NCBI GenBank assembly: GCA_035765775.1
Contig: DASTWV010000009.1
Location: 62,001 to 126,000, forward strand
Direction of reading: 5' to 3'
From: Actinomycetota bacterium
Lineage (GTDB): Bacteria > Actinomycetota > CADDZG01 > JAHWKV01 > JAOPZY01
DNA length: 64,000 nt
Position numbers and translations under genes: made by a program. Below the pieces are notes generated by a model, which was given only the letters and a program-made list of their open reading frames with translations, had not been told where the DNA came from and ran no database searches. Shown one piece after another: positions 44,069 through 52,605 of this stretch (position 1 is its first letter; every line of letters begins with the position of its first letter).

Positions 44069-45021
44069 GCCGCGCCGCCCGGTGTGCACCCACCGGCGCC
44101 TCCCCTGTAGCCGCGCCGCTCCAACCCCAGCTCGATCAGGTCCCCGACCGCCTCGGGATCGGTGCGGAGCCGGTAGGGCGTCACGGGCAGCAGGTCCCAG
44201 CCTTCGGCTATGGCTGCCGCAGTGCGCTCATGGTCGGAGGCCCACTGGCTCATCTGCGAGTGGTGGCGGTAGCTGTTGACCTCGACGCCGAAGCCGACCT
44301 CCGGGCAGGCGGCGTCCACGTAGATCACCCGGCCGTCGCGCAGATCGATGCGGTACTCCTGCACCCAGCCGGACCAACCCCGTGCCTGGATGAGCTTCCA
44401 GAGCACCCGCTGGGGACGGCTGTCGGCGAAGCGCGCCTGGCCCGCCCGCTCGGCGAGCAGCTGACCCATCACCGCCGCCCGGCGCCGCCCCTGGGCGCCG
44501 AGGGCCCGGTAGCGCTGCACCACGTAGGGCAGGGGCATAAGCCGCCGGGCGAGGGCGTAGTCCAGAGCGTCGGCGGCCTCTTCGGGCGGCAGCACGCGGG
44601 AGATGTCGATGAGCGTCCGGGTAACTGACGTGCAGGGGATTCCCAGCCAGTGGTCCTGGTCGGACCACGCAACCTCGCCGATGCGATGCAGCGTTACGCC
44701 CTTCGGGCTTCTCTGATGCCGTTGGGCCCCCAACTCGACGGCGTCGGTGCTCACCGGGAGACCCAGCAGCCGGGCGGCGGTGACGCCGTAGGCAAGCGAG
44801 CCGGGCACCGCCAGCGTGGCCGCTTTCAGCGACTGCTCCCACGAGGCCGGCATCCCCGCCAGCCGGTAGACGCCGTGGTGCATCCGTTGCCACTGACCGG
44901 TGCGGATCCGCCGGTCGCACGCGTCCGGTGAGTAGCCGTGCGCGATGCACTGGCTCCTGGTGACGAGTCCGTACTGGCGCGTGGCCAGGGCGTCCACCCG
45001 GATGCGGTCCGAGACGTCCAT
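44065..45021 (-). CDS. AbiEi-type antitoxin-domain / DUF559-like fusion protein
   Basis: A 318-residue protein. The N-terminal 50 residues form an AbiEi_4 winged helix (QYGLVTRSQCIAHGYS then DRRIRTGQWQRMHHGVYRL), common in type IV antitoxins, and the C-terminal third resembles DUF559/Vsr-like endonuclease folds (QEYRIDLRDGRVIYVDAACP, VGFGVEVNSYRHHSQMSQW with a D/E-rich strand and a His pair). This fused arrangement is frequent in actinobacteria and its function is unproven. No AbiEii toxin lies next to it. The ATG at 45021 is used; a TTG start 30 bases upstream would add MSYPPACIAG. Confidence 0.78.
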   Translation of the reverse strand: MDVSDRIRVDALATRQYGLVTRSQCIAHGYSPDACDRRIRTGQWQRMHHGVYRLAGMPASWEQSLKAATLAVPGSLAYGVTAARLLGLPVSTDAVELGAQRHQRSPKGVTLHRIGEVAWSDQDHWLGIPCTSVTRTLIDISRVLPPEEAADALDYALARRLMPLPYVVQRYRALGAQGRRRAAVMGQLLAERAGQARFADSRPQRVLWKLIQARGWSGWVQEYRIDLRDGRVIYVDAACPEVGFGVEVNSYRHHSQMSQWASDHERTAAAIAEGWDLLPVTPYRLRTDPEAVGDLIELGLERRGYRGGAGGCTPGGAA

Positions 45022-45076
45022 GCCCGCAATACAAGCAGGAGGGTATGACAATGAACGCTTAGACGCCTAAGTAAGC

Positions 45077-45107
45077 CACAAAAGCCGTGCCCACCACGGC
45101 TTTTGTG
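45077..45107. terminator. Bidirectional hairpin terminator with A/T flanks
   Basis: A perfect 13-bp stem (CACAAAAGCCGTG / CACGGCTTTTGTG) with a 5-base CCCAC loop. The outer part of the stem is AAAA on the left and TTTT on the right, the pattern of an intrinsic terminator that works on either strand. It lies between glnA and the downstream AbiEi-type gene. Confidence 0.8.
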
Positions 45108-45144
45108 CCCCACCTCCGCCCGAGGTCAAAACCGGCCCACAAGA

Positions 45145-45171
45145 AAGGGCGCCCCGGCCAGGGGCGCCCTT
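45145..45171 (-). terminator. glnA: glnA intrinsic terminator
   Basis: A perfect 11-bp GC-rich stem (AAGGGCGCCCC / GGGGCGCCCTT) with a GGCCA loop starts 22 bases after the glnA stop. On the minus strand the stem is followed by TTTCTTGT. With the hairpin at 45077-45107 it makes a double stop after glnA. Confidence 0.85.
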
Positions 45172-45193
45172 CCCAAAACGGACAGAAGCGGAA

Positions 45194-46609
45194 TTAGCAG
45201 TCGTAGTACAGCATGAACTCCCACGGGTGCGGCCGCAGGCGGATCGGGTCGACCTCCTTGGAGCGCTTGTACTCGATCCAGGTCTCGATGACGTCGTTGC
45301 TGAAGACGCCGCCCTCGGTCAGGAACTGGTGGTCGCCCTCCAGGGCGTCCAGCACGGCGTCGAGCGAGGCCGGCACGTGGTTCAGCGTGGCGTGCTCCTC
45401 GGGCTCGAGGTCGTAGATGTCCTTGTCGATGGGATCCGGCGGCTCGATCTTGTTCAGGACCCCGTCGAGGCCCGCCTGCAGCATGGCCGAGAACGCCTGG
45501 TAGGGGTTGGCTGACGGGTCCGGGCAGCGGAACTCCACCCGCTTGGCCTTCGGGTTGGAGGAGTACATCGGGATCCGGCAGGCGGCCGAGCGGTTGCGCT
45601 GCGAGTACACCAGGTTGATGGGTGCCTCGTAGCCCGGCACCAGCCGGCGGTACGAGTTGGTGGTGGGGGCGCAGAACGCCAGCAGGGCGGGGGCGTGGGC
45701 CAGGAGGCCGCCCACGTAATGCCGCCCGGTGTCGCTCAGGCCGCCGTACCCGGCCGGGTCGGCGAACAGCGGGGCGCCGTCCTTCCACAGCGAGGAGTGC
45801 ACGTGCATGCCGGAGCCGTTGTCGGCGAAGATCGGCTTGGGCATGAAGGTGGCGGTCTTGCCGTGCTTCCAGGCGGTGTTCTTGACCACGTACTTGTAGT
45901 TCATCACCTTGTCCGCCATGGCCAGCAGCGGGCTGAAGCGCATGTCGATCTCGGCCTGGCCGGCGGTGCCCACCTCGTGGTGCTGCACCTCGACGTCGAT
46001 GCCCATGGCGATCATGGTGAGGATCATCTCCGAGCGCAGGTCCTGGTACTGGTCGATGGGCGGGACCGGGAAGTAGCCCTCCTTGTAGCGGGGCCGGTTG
46101 CCCCGGGCGCCCGGGTCGCCCGAGCCCCAGATGCCCTCGGTGGAGTCCACCGCGTAGTAGCCCTCGTGACTGTTCTGGTCGAAGCGGGCCTCGTCGAAGA
46201 TGTAGAACTCCAGCTCCGGCCCCCAGAACGAGCTGTCCGCCACGCCCGTGGCGATCAGGCGGGACTCGGCTTTTTTGGCGATGTAGCGCGGGTCTCGCGA
46301 GTAGCTCTCCCGGGTGATCGGGTCCTCGATGAAGCAGTTGATGTTCATCGTCACCACGTCGCGGAAGGGGTCCAGCACCGCGGTGGCCGGGTCCGGGATC
46401 AGCAGCATGTCGGACTCGTTGATCGCCTGGAAGCCGCGGATCGACGACCCGTCGAAGCCAAACCCGTCCTTGAACCCGTCCTCGTCCAGTTGGCTCACCG
46501 GGACCGAGAAGTGCTGCATGAGTCCGGGGAGATCGCAGAACCGCAGGTCCACGATCTGGACGCCCTTTTCCTTCGCGAGCGCGAGGACTTCTTGTGGCGT
46601 GTCTGGCAT
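45194..46609 (-). CDS. glnA: Glutamine synthetase, type I
   Basis: A 471-residue GSI that makes glutamine from glutamate, ammonium and ATP, the entry point of nitrogen assimilation. Motifs are [76 protein letters not shown] and the adenylylation-type Tyr in [11 protein letters not shown], so GSI-beta with expected covalent control. The ATG at 46609 follows a near-perfect AAGGAGGTGG site. It is monocistronic with a double terminator. A small TTGCC-GATCA-GGCAA repeat lies in its leader. Confidence 0.97.
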   Translation of the reverse strand: MPDTPQEVLALAKEKGVQIVDLRFCDLPGLMQHFSVPVSQLDEDGFKDGFGFDGSSIRGFQAINESDMLLIPDPATAVLDPFRDVVTMNINCFIEDPITRESYSRDPRYIAKKAESRLIATGVADSSFWGPELEFYIFDEARFDQNSHEGYYAVDSTEGIWGSGDPGARGNRPRYKEGYFPVPPIDQYQDLRSEMILTMIAMGIDVEVQHHEVGTAGQAEIDMRFSPLLAMADKVMNYKYVVKNTAWKHGKTATFMPKPIFADNGSGMHVHSSLWKDGAPLFADPAGYGGLSDTGRHYVGGLLAHAPALLAFCAPTTNSYRRLVPGYEAPINLVYSQRNRSAACRIPMYSSNPKAKRVEFRCPDPSANPYQAFSAMLQAGLDGVLNKIEPPDPIDKDIYDLEPEEHATLNHVPASLDAVLDALEGDHQFLTEGGVFSNDVIETWIEYKRSKEVDPIRLRPHPWEFMLYYDC

Positions 46610-46682
46610 GTCCACCTCCTTGGGTGCTGCTGGCCGGTAGTGCCGGAGGCGCGGAGGCTTCCGGAGTGGGCCAAAGATTACG

Positions 46683-46697
46683 TTGCCTGATCGGCAA
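46683..46697 (-). promoter_or_regulatory. Inverted repeat upstream of glnA
   Basis: TTGCCTGATCGGCAA is a 5-bp inverted repeat (TTGCC / GGCAA) with a 5-base centre, 75-90 bases upstream of the glnA ATG. On the minus strand GAAAC adjoins it, a word found in GlnR boxes. Farther up, GTTAC (46824-46828) and GTAAC (46845-46849) face each other 21 bases apart. These may be nitrogen-control sites. Confidence 0.35.
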
Positions 46698-46786
46698 GTT
46701 TCAATGCCCAACGAACCGCAGCATCGCGCGCGGCCCGCAACGGGGTGTGCACCGGCCCCCGCGGACCTACGTGGCCCCCGGGCGCG

Positions 46787-46812
46787 CCAGCGGGGCCCTC
46801 AGGCCCCGCTGG
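46787..46812 (-). terminator. Hairpin terminator of the large membrane protein gene
   Basis: A perfect 11-bp stem (CCAGCGGGGCC / GGCCCCGCTGG) with a CTCA loop lies 30-55 bases after the stop at 46842 on the minus strand. There is no U-run after it. It separates the membrane protein transcript from glnA. Confidence 0.65.
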
Positions 46813-46841
46813 GTTGCAGCGCTGTTACGTCGGGTTGCGGA

Positions 46842-48770
46842 TCAGTAACGCCGTACCCCGCTGAGTCCGCCCGGGTTCCAGGTGGGCACCGGGGCGGGTG
46901 CCGGCCGCCAGGTGCCATTGCCGTGGCCGTTGCCGTTGGTGGCCGGCTGCGGGCTCTGGTAGGGCTTCATGAAGCTGTTCCACCCGCTCCCGCCGCCGGT
47001 CATCTGCTCGCCGGTCTCGACGTCGGTGTCCGAGTCGTAGGCGGCAGCGGCGATCAGGGCGATCAGCAGGCCGGTGGACAGGACCAGCCCGGCGTAGCCC
47101 AGCTGCTTGGGCCATGCCGGACCTTCGTGTGCTTCCCGGAGCAGCAGGGCGGTGTTGCGCACCATCTTGGCCACCCGGACCGGCTCTGCCGGGATCTCGG
47201 GAGCGTGGATCAGCGGGTCGATCGGCATGTATACCGGGGCCGCCATGTTGATGCTCCCCTTGACCAGGATCACCAGGGACTTCCACTTGCCCACCACCGG
47301 GACGGGCGCCGACTCGGTGTAGTTGCCCGGCGAGGTCTCCTTCAGGACGACCCGCTTGGTGCCGCCGCCCTGCCAGGAGGAGATGCCGAAGAACAGGGCG
47401 TTGTCGGCGGCGTTGGCCGGCTGCAGCTGGACGGCGACGTGCACGGTGCTGCCGTTGCCGATGGGCGTGCTCTTGATGGTGGCCGTCACTGGCGTCACGT
47501 TGCGGGGCAGCGGGATGGCCAGGACGGCGATCAGGACTGCGCCGGCGGCGCCCAGGGCGACCAGCGGCATCTTGGCGGTGTCCCGCCGGAACAGCCGACC
47601 GGCTCCCGAGCCGATGATGGCGCCCGCCACTGCGGCGAGGGGGGCCAGCTCGAGGGTCATCGGGAGGAGCTGGGGCGCCGAGCCGAACCAGCCCGAGGCC
47701 TGGATCCAGATGCCCTCGCCCACCAGGCCGACGGTGCCGATGAGGATGCCCGCCACGGCACCGAACTTCAGGCGGTTCTTGGTGCCGACGGCGAAGGCGG
47801 CCAGCTCGACCATCAGGGCCGACGGGAGGTAGAGCGGGAAGTGGGCGAACTCGTGGTGCAGGCCCGCCACCAGGTAGCTCAAATAGAGCCGGATGACGAG
47901 GTAGGCGACGACCGCCTTGATGGCGCCCCAGCGGCCGAGGGCCAGGCGGGAGAACGTCAGGGCGATGCCGGCGCCGGCCATGATCAGGATCGGGAGGTAG
48001 ACCGGGTTGAACTGCGGCACCCGGAAGTCGAACTCGCCTTGGTAGGTGGTGACTGCGGTCAGCACGGCGCCGGCGGCGACGACCATCCAGAAGCGACCGA
48101 AGGCGTTGGGCTTGGAGTAAGGGAGGGCCTCAGCCAGGATCACCATGACGGCGAACACGCCGAGGGCACCGCCGGTGACCAGCTGCAGGTGGGTGGGGCT
48201 CCACAGCGTGACGTCCAGGCCGTAGGCCTTGTGCCACAGGGCGTCCAGCGGGAAGGCGGCCACCGCGAGGGTGCCCATGACGCCGAAGAGGAGGCCGCCC
48301 CAGGGAACCCGCAGCGCCCCGAAGCGCAGCTTGACCGGGGCTTCCTGCAGCGAGGCGAAGGTGATCGAGACGGCGGAGGCGAACATCAGGCCGCCCAGGC
48401 CGGCGAGGATGGTCACGTGTGCCGGGGTGAACAGGGTGCCCACGTCACGGCCGAAGTCAACGTGCCAGGCGACGTCCCAGTACAGGCCCATCGCAGCGGA
48501 GAGAAGGGCCATCAGCCCGGTGAGGGCGCCGGCCATTGCCCAACCTTGGAAGCCAGTCAGGCGCTCGAGACTGTCGGCGATGGAGCCGAAGAAGTACTTG
48601 AAGGGGTTCTTCTCCTCGCTGCGCCCGTAGAAGGCCAGCAGGCCGACGCACGCCAGGTAGAAGGCGATGGGGATCAGAACCACCAGCCAATAGGAGCTTG
48701 GCCAGTACTCTTGCCTCGGGACCTGCTGTGAAATCGGGTTGTTCACCGCTTGTGCCACCAATCGGATCAT
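46842..48770 (-). CDS. Large unassigned membrane protein with duplicated WH...H motif
   Basis: A 642-residue protein with about 12 helices in residues 25-440, then an extracytoplasmic beta domain (about 440-545) that resembles YtkA/CopC-type domains, one more helix near 575-595, and a Gly/Asn/Pro tail. Two copies of D-x2-WH-x(13-14)-[ST]-P-x-H occur: W102-H103 to H118 (YWDVAWHVDFGRD, FTPAHVTIL) and W179-H180 to H194 (DALWHKAYGLD, SPTHLQLV). Paired His at these depths could bind copper or heme (inference). I recall related unnamed membrane proteins with WH...PPH motifs. The ATG at 48770 has an AGGAGGAG site and a plausible promoter. Confidence 0.85.
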   Translation of the reverse strand: MIRLVAQAVNNPISQQVPRQEYWPSSYWLVVLIPIAFYLACVGLLAFYGRSEEKNPFKYFFGSIADSLERLTGFQGWAMAGALTGLMALLSAAMGLYWDVAWHVDFGRDVGTLFTPAHVTILAGLGGLMFASAVSITFASLQEAPVKLRFGALRVPWGGLLFGVMGTLAVAAFPLDALWHKAYGLDVTLWSPTHLQLVTGGALGVFAVMVILAEALPYSKPNAFGRFWMVVAAGAVLTAVTTYQGEFDFRVPQFNPVYLPILIMAGAGIALTFSRLALGRWGAIKAVVAYLVIRLYLSYLVAGLHHEFAHFPLYLPSALMVELAAFAVGTKNRLKFGAVAGILIGTVGLVGEGIWIQASGWFGSAPQLLPMTLELAPLAAVAGAIIGSGAGRLFRRDTAKMPLVALGAAGAVLIAVLAIPLPRNVTPVTATIKSTPIGNGSTVHVAVQLQPANAADNALFFGISSWQGGGTKRVVLKETSPGNYTESAPVPVVGKWKSLVILVKGSINMAAPVYMPIDPLIHAPEIPAEPVRVAKMVRNTALLLREAHEGPAWPKQLGYAGLVLSTGLLIALIAAAAYDSDTDVETGEQMTGGGSGWNSFMKPYQSPQPATNGNGHGNGTWRPAPAPVPTWNPGGLSGVRRY

Positions 48771-48815
48771 GGGCTCCTCCTCTCGCTCCCAGTCCCCTCC
48801 CGCGGGGACGTCGGC

Positions 48816-48845
48816 ATATTAGCATGTATCACCGTTCGATGTCAC
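48816..48845 (-). promoter_or_regulatory. Sigma-70-type promoter of the membrane protein gene
   Basis: On the minus strand GTGACA (48845-48840) and TAATAT (48821-48816) are separated by 18 bases; TGC directly precedes the -10, giving an extended form. Transcription would begin near 48809, leaving a 39-base leader with the ribosome binding site. Confidence 0.5.
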
Positions 48846-49005
48846 ATACATCCTTCGAAAGGACTAGCCCGGGGATCCGAACACCGCAACCCACCCAATC
48901 GTGCGGACCATACGCGTGCTTTGCGAGGCGCCGGACGGGGGCGAATGGCTGTGCCCGGGTTCCTCTGCCATTGTGGACCCGATCGGTGAGCGGTGGAGGA
49001 CGGAC

Positions 49006-49449
49006 GTGGACGAGGTAGAGCAGGAGACAGGGGGCGCCCGGCTGCGGGTCATCCACGCGGCGGACCGGGTGCCGGACGCCGCCAGCGGCGCCATGCGCCG
49101 GGAGGCGGCGATCTCCCACAGCCTGGTGGGGGCCGGCCGCCTCTGGATGGGCTACGTGGAGCTGGCCCCCGGGGCGGTGTCGGCCGTCCACCACCACGGC
49201 GAGTCCGAGAGCGCCATCTACGTGATCTCGGGGTCGGCCCGGTTCTGGTCGGGCGACGCCCTGGAGGGTGCCTACGACGCCCGGGCGGGCGACTTCGTCT
49301 GGGTGCCGCCCCACCACGTCCACGTCGAGGCCAACCGGAGCACCATCGACCCGGTGTGCATGGTGGTCGCCCGCTCCACCCAGGAGGCCATCGTGGTGAA
49401 CCTGGCTACCCCGGACGGCTGGCTGCCGGAGTTCGGGACGCTCTTTTAG
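49006..49449 (+). CDS. Cupin-domain protein
   Basis: A 147-residue protein with a single cupin barrel. Metal-ligand motifs are VHHHGESESAIYVISGSARFW (motif 1, core HHHGESES with Glu) and WVPPHHVHVEAN (motif 2). Such proteins bind a divalent metal and act as isomerases, dioxygenases or sensors; the substrate is unknown. The GTG at 49006 is preferred because GGAGG lies 6 bases upstream; a longer frame from 48901 has no ribosome binding site. It overlaps the convergent binding-protein gene by 4 bases. Confidence 0.83.
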   Translation: MDEVEQETGGARLRVIHAADRVPDAASGAMRREAAISHSLVGAGRLWMGYVELAPGAVSAVHHHGESESAIYVISGSARFWSGDALEGAYDARAGDFVWVPPHHVHVEANRSTIDPVCMVVARSTQEAIVVNLATPDGWLPEFGTLF

Positions 49450-51131
49450 GACTTGGCGAAGCCAATCGCCTGGTAGTCCGGGTTGGCGAAGCCAAAGGCC
49501 CCGAAGTTGGCCAGGCTGGATTTCTGCACCACGATCTGGGGCTGCTCGTACAGCGGCAGGGAGTGCACCTCGCCCCAGATCATGATGTCGATCCGGTTGC
49601 CCAGCGTGATGGCCCGGGTGGGGTCCAGCTCGGCGAGAGCCTGGGCGATGAGCTGGTCCAGGGCGGGCGAGCCGACCCGGGCGTAGTTCTGCCCGATGGC
49701 CTCGGCCCCGTTGCTGCCCCGGAGCGGGTTCTGGTAGACGGACTGGCTGGACACGATGGGACTGGTCGATCCCTGCTGCGAGTACAGCGTCAGGTCGAAG
49801 TCCCCCGCCGCGACATAGGACGGGAAAAACGTCTGGGCCGGGACGCCCTGTACCTGCACCTTGATGCCCACGCCCTCGAGATCCTTCTTGATAAGACCCG
49901 CCTCCTGCGCGGCGGCGGCGTTGTCCGACGGGATCACCATCCGCAGTTGCATGGCCTGGCCGTTCTTGGTGCGCACGCCCTTGACCAGTTTGAAGCCGGC
50001 CTGGTCCAGCAGGGTCCCGGCTCTCCTGGCGTCGGACGTCCCGAACATGCCGGCGTTGTCCTGGTAGCCCCGCTCATCGGCCATGAAGATGTGGTTGTTC
50101 AGGGTGGCGTCGGGCACCCCGAGCGGGCCGAGGATCGCCTTGGCCAGGGCCTGCCGGTCGATCGCCAGCCCCACCGCCTGGCGGACCTTGATGTCCTGCA
50201 GGTTGGGGCTCTCAGCGTTGAGGGTGAGCACCCGGAACTGCGGGCCGCCCGCCGTCCGGATGGTGGTGCCCTTGATGTCCCGGGCAGAGGTGAGCGGGCC
50301 CTTGAGCGCCGGGAGCTGGACGAAGTCGATCGTCCCCCTACGCAGGGCGGCCAGCTCCTTGGATGCATCGGTGCCCACCGAGTGGTAGACGATCGAGTTC
50401 AGCACCGGCTTGGTGCCCCACCAGGCCGGGTTGCGCACGACGGTGGCGGTCTGGACGCTGTGGTCGATGCCCTGCATCACGAAGGGGCCGGCCGAGGTCA
50501 CCGTCCCGGTCACCCAGCCGGCGTTGAACGTGGCCGATGTGGCGTTCAGGGCCGCCGGGTACAGGGGCGTGAACAACCCCTGCCAGGCGCTGAACGGGCT
50601 GGTGAAGCTCACCAGGACCTCCCCGGCACCCGTGCCCTGGGTGACCGAGGAGATGTCCTCGTAGCCCGCCGTCGAGGCAGCATTGAAGGTGGGGTCCTTG
50701 CCGTTCAGGGCTTTCCACTGGGCGATGAAGTCGGCGGCGGTGATGGGCGTGCCGTCCGACCACTTCGCCTGGGGGTTGATCTCGTAGGTGACGACCTGCG
50801 GGGAGGACGAGGTGACGGAAGCCTTGGTGAGGTAGTCGGTGTCCAGCACCGGCTGGCCGAGGGCGTTGTAGTTGAACAGCGTCGGCATCACCGCATAGAT
50901 GAGTGAGGCCTCGTCGCCCAGCGAGCCCACGTTGCTGTTGAAGTTGTAGTTGTCGGGCAGCTGCGACAGCGGCCAGTTCAGGGTGCCGCCGCTGGCGAGC
51001 TGGCCCGCGGGCATCGGGTTGATGTCGTTCGCCCCGACCTTGAACTGCGAGGTTTTCTGGCAGGCGGTGGCCACGAGCAGGAGGGCCGGCAGGCACGCCA
51101 CCCAGACGCGCCGGGATCGGGAAAAGATCAC
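49446..51131 (-). CDS. Oligopeptide-type ABC transporter substrate-binding lipoprotein
   Basis: A 561-residue lipoprotein of the SBP_bac_5 (DppA/OppA) family. The signal peptide ends at LLLVATAC (residue 24). Family features are GGTLNWPLSQLPDNYN, WSDGTPITAADFIAQWKAL, AGPFVMQGIDH, VRQAVGLAIDRQALAKAIL and LYEQPQIVVQ near the end. It would capture peptides or other small solutes outside the membrane. No permease or ATPase gene of the system is near, so it is an orphan that must use a distant transporter. It is convergent with the cupin gene. Confidence 0.92.
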   Translation of the reverse strand: MIFSRSRRVWVACLPALLLVATACQKTSQFKVGANDINPMPAGQLASGGTLNWPLSQLPDNYNFNSNVGSLGDEASLIYAVMPTLFNYNALGQPVLDTDYLTKASVTSSSPQVVTYEINPQAKWSDGTPITAADFIAQWKALNGKDPTFNAASTAGYEDISSVTQGTGAGEVLVSFTSPFSAWQGLFTPLYPAALNATSATFNAGWVTGTVTSAGPFVMQGIDHSVQTATVVRNPAWWGTKPVLNSIVYHSVGTDASKELAALRRGTIDFVQLPALKGPLTSARDIKGTTIRTAGGPQFRVLTLNAESPNLQDIKVRQAVGLAIDRQALAKAILGPLGVPDATLNNHIFMADERGYQDNAGMFGTSDARRAGTLLDQAGFKLVKGVRTKNGQAMQLRMVIPSDNAAAAQEAGLIKKDLEGVGIKVQVQGVPAQTFFPSYVAAGDFDLTLYSQQGSTSPIVSSQSVYQNPLRGSNGAEAIGQNYARVGSPALDQLIAQALAELDPTRAITLGNRIDIMIWGEVHSLPLYEQPQIVVQKSSLANFGAFGFANPDYQAIGFAKS

Positions 51132-51171
51132 GGACGGGGATCCTACCGGTGTACGCCGGTCAGCAAGCCGG

Positions 51172-51573
51172 TCAGTCCGACACCGGGGCCCGGCGCGGGG
51201 AAAGCCGGGGCGCCACGAAGCCGCTGGCCAGCCCGGCGACGACCCCCAGCCCGCCCAACACCATCAGCTTCGGCTTGTGCTTGCGGGCGCCGGTCACCAT
51301 CAGGGTGTCGCCCGCCGCCCGGATGGCGTGGCCCCCCTGGGGCATCGCCAGGATGGCCTTCCCGGCGGCCGTCGAACGCAGGCGGGAGAGGTCGCGCTGG
51401 AGGACCAGCAGCGACGCCGCCATCGGGACCAGATAGTGCACGGCGAGGCCGGTGATCGTGCGGCCCCGCCAGAGCAGCCAGAGCGAGAGGGCGCCCGCCC
51501 CGGCGTCCACCACCAGCTTGGCGGGGTGGGCCTGGTGCAGCGCCAGGGCGTCGGGGTCCTCGAGGCCTTTCAT
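51172..51573 (-). CDS. Small hypothetical membrane protein
   Basis: A 133-residue protein with two or three weak hydrophobic stretches (VVDAGAGALSLWLLWRG, GLAVHYLVPMAASLLVLQ and LMVLGGLGVVAGLASGFVAP). The N-terminus has LHQAHPAKLVVDAGAG. The family is not recognised. It stands upstream of the binding-protein gene and diverges from a DUF5995 gene; 111 bases between them hold the promoters. Confidence 0.65.
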   Translation of the reverse strand: MKGLEDPDALALHQAHPAKLVVDAGAGALSLWLLWRGRTITGLAVHYLVPMAASLLVLQRDLSRLRSTAAGKAILAMPQGGHAIRAAGDTLMVTGARKHKPKLMVLGGLGVVAGLASGFVAPRLSPRRAPVSD

Positions 51574-51684
51574 ACGCCGATAAGCCTATGACGGCGGGCT
51601 GCGGAGCGCCGCCGGCTGCGCGAGGCTTGTGGCTTGATGTCCCGGTCGGGGGAGGTCGGGGCTCTAGGGGGAGGGGGGTAGCTC

Positions 51685-52419
51685 ATGGCTCTTTCGGCGT
51701 CGCCGTACGGGAAGGGTCCGGTAAAGACGATCGACGAAGTGCTGGATCGGCAGCACGAGATCGAGGACTTTATCAAGAATCAGAACAAGCCGGACGGGAT
51801 CGGTACCTTCAATTCGCTCTACATAACCATCACCGAGCAGGTGAGGGACGGCTGCGAGGCCAGCACGTACAAGGACAACGACTTCATGCGTGCCCTCGAC
51901 GTGGCCTTCGCCAACCGGTACTTCGCCGCCCTGCGGCGCAACGAACACGACCCTGGCTCCGCTCCCGCTCCCTGGAAGGTGTTCCTCGAGCACCGCGCCA
52001 CCGAAGGTATCCAGGCGCTCCAGTTCGCCGCCGCCGGGGTCAACGCCCACATCAATTTCGATCTCGCGCCGGCGGTATTCGCAACCTGGCGGGAGGTTGG
52101 GCCGGGAACGGGCCCCGAAGAGCACCTCACCTACCAGGCAATCGATGCGGTTTTCGCCGCCGAGATGGAATCGCTGCGCCAGAAGTTCGAAGAGAAGTGG
52201 GAACGTGAGGTTGACGGGGGGCCGATCGCGAAGTTTCTCGACCTGCTGGGCGACGTCATGGTGGACGGGGCCCGTGACCTCGCTTGGCACCACGCCATGA
52301 CCCTGTGGAAGTGGCGCCGGGTCCCCCTTCACTACCACCTGACCATGGATTGGCTCTCCGTGACTGCCTTCGCCGCGGGCGAACTACTCCTGCTGCCCCT
52401 TCCCTCACTGCCTAACTGA
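51685..52419 (+). CDS. DUF5995-family protein
   Basis: A 244-residue soluble helical protein. The pattern GIGTFNSLYITITEQVRDG, FMRALDVAFANRYFAALR, APWKVFLEHRATEGIQALQ and FAAAGVNAHINFDLAPAVF matches DUF5995, whose role is unknown. The conserved Asn-His pair in NAHINFDL could be a metal or substrate site. A hydrophobic stretch near the end (AAGELLLLPLPSLP) may anchor it or pack inside. No operon partner is visible; the next gene is 186 bases on. Confidence 0.8.
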   Translation: MALSASPYGKGPVKTIDEVLDRQHEIEDFIKNQNKPDGIGTFNSLYITITEQVRDGCEASTYKDNDFMRALDVAFANRYFAALRRNEHDPGSAPAPWKVFLEHRATEGIQALQFAAAGVNAHINFDLAPAVFATWREVGPGTGPEEHLTYQAIDAVFAAEMESLRQKFEEKWEREVDGGPIAKFLDLLGDVMVDGARDLAWHHAMTLWKWRRVPLHYHLTMDWLSVTAFAAGELLLLPLPSLPN

Positions 52420-52605
52420 CCTTCACGAAACCCCCCTTGTTGTCGATAGACGAGGGTGGGCACATACAATGACCTCCGGCTCCGGCGAGCGGAGGGACTC
52501 GGCGCGAGCGGTGTTCACGCGGATCCACAGTGGACGCACAAGTGACCATCAAGCCCGGTCCACGCTGCTCCGGCACGCTGCCCGAAGACCAACCTGGAGG
52601 TTCGT
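52420..52605 (+). promoter_or_regulatory. Leader of the ligase-ComA gene cluster
   Basis: This 186-base gap holds the likely promoter for the acyl-ligase cluster. A TACAAT word (52465-52470) is a good -10 candidate; a matching -35 is unclear (TTGTCG lies 19 bases upstream). The CTGGAGG ribosome binding site precedes the GTG at 52606. Confidence 0.4.
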
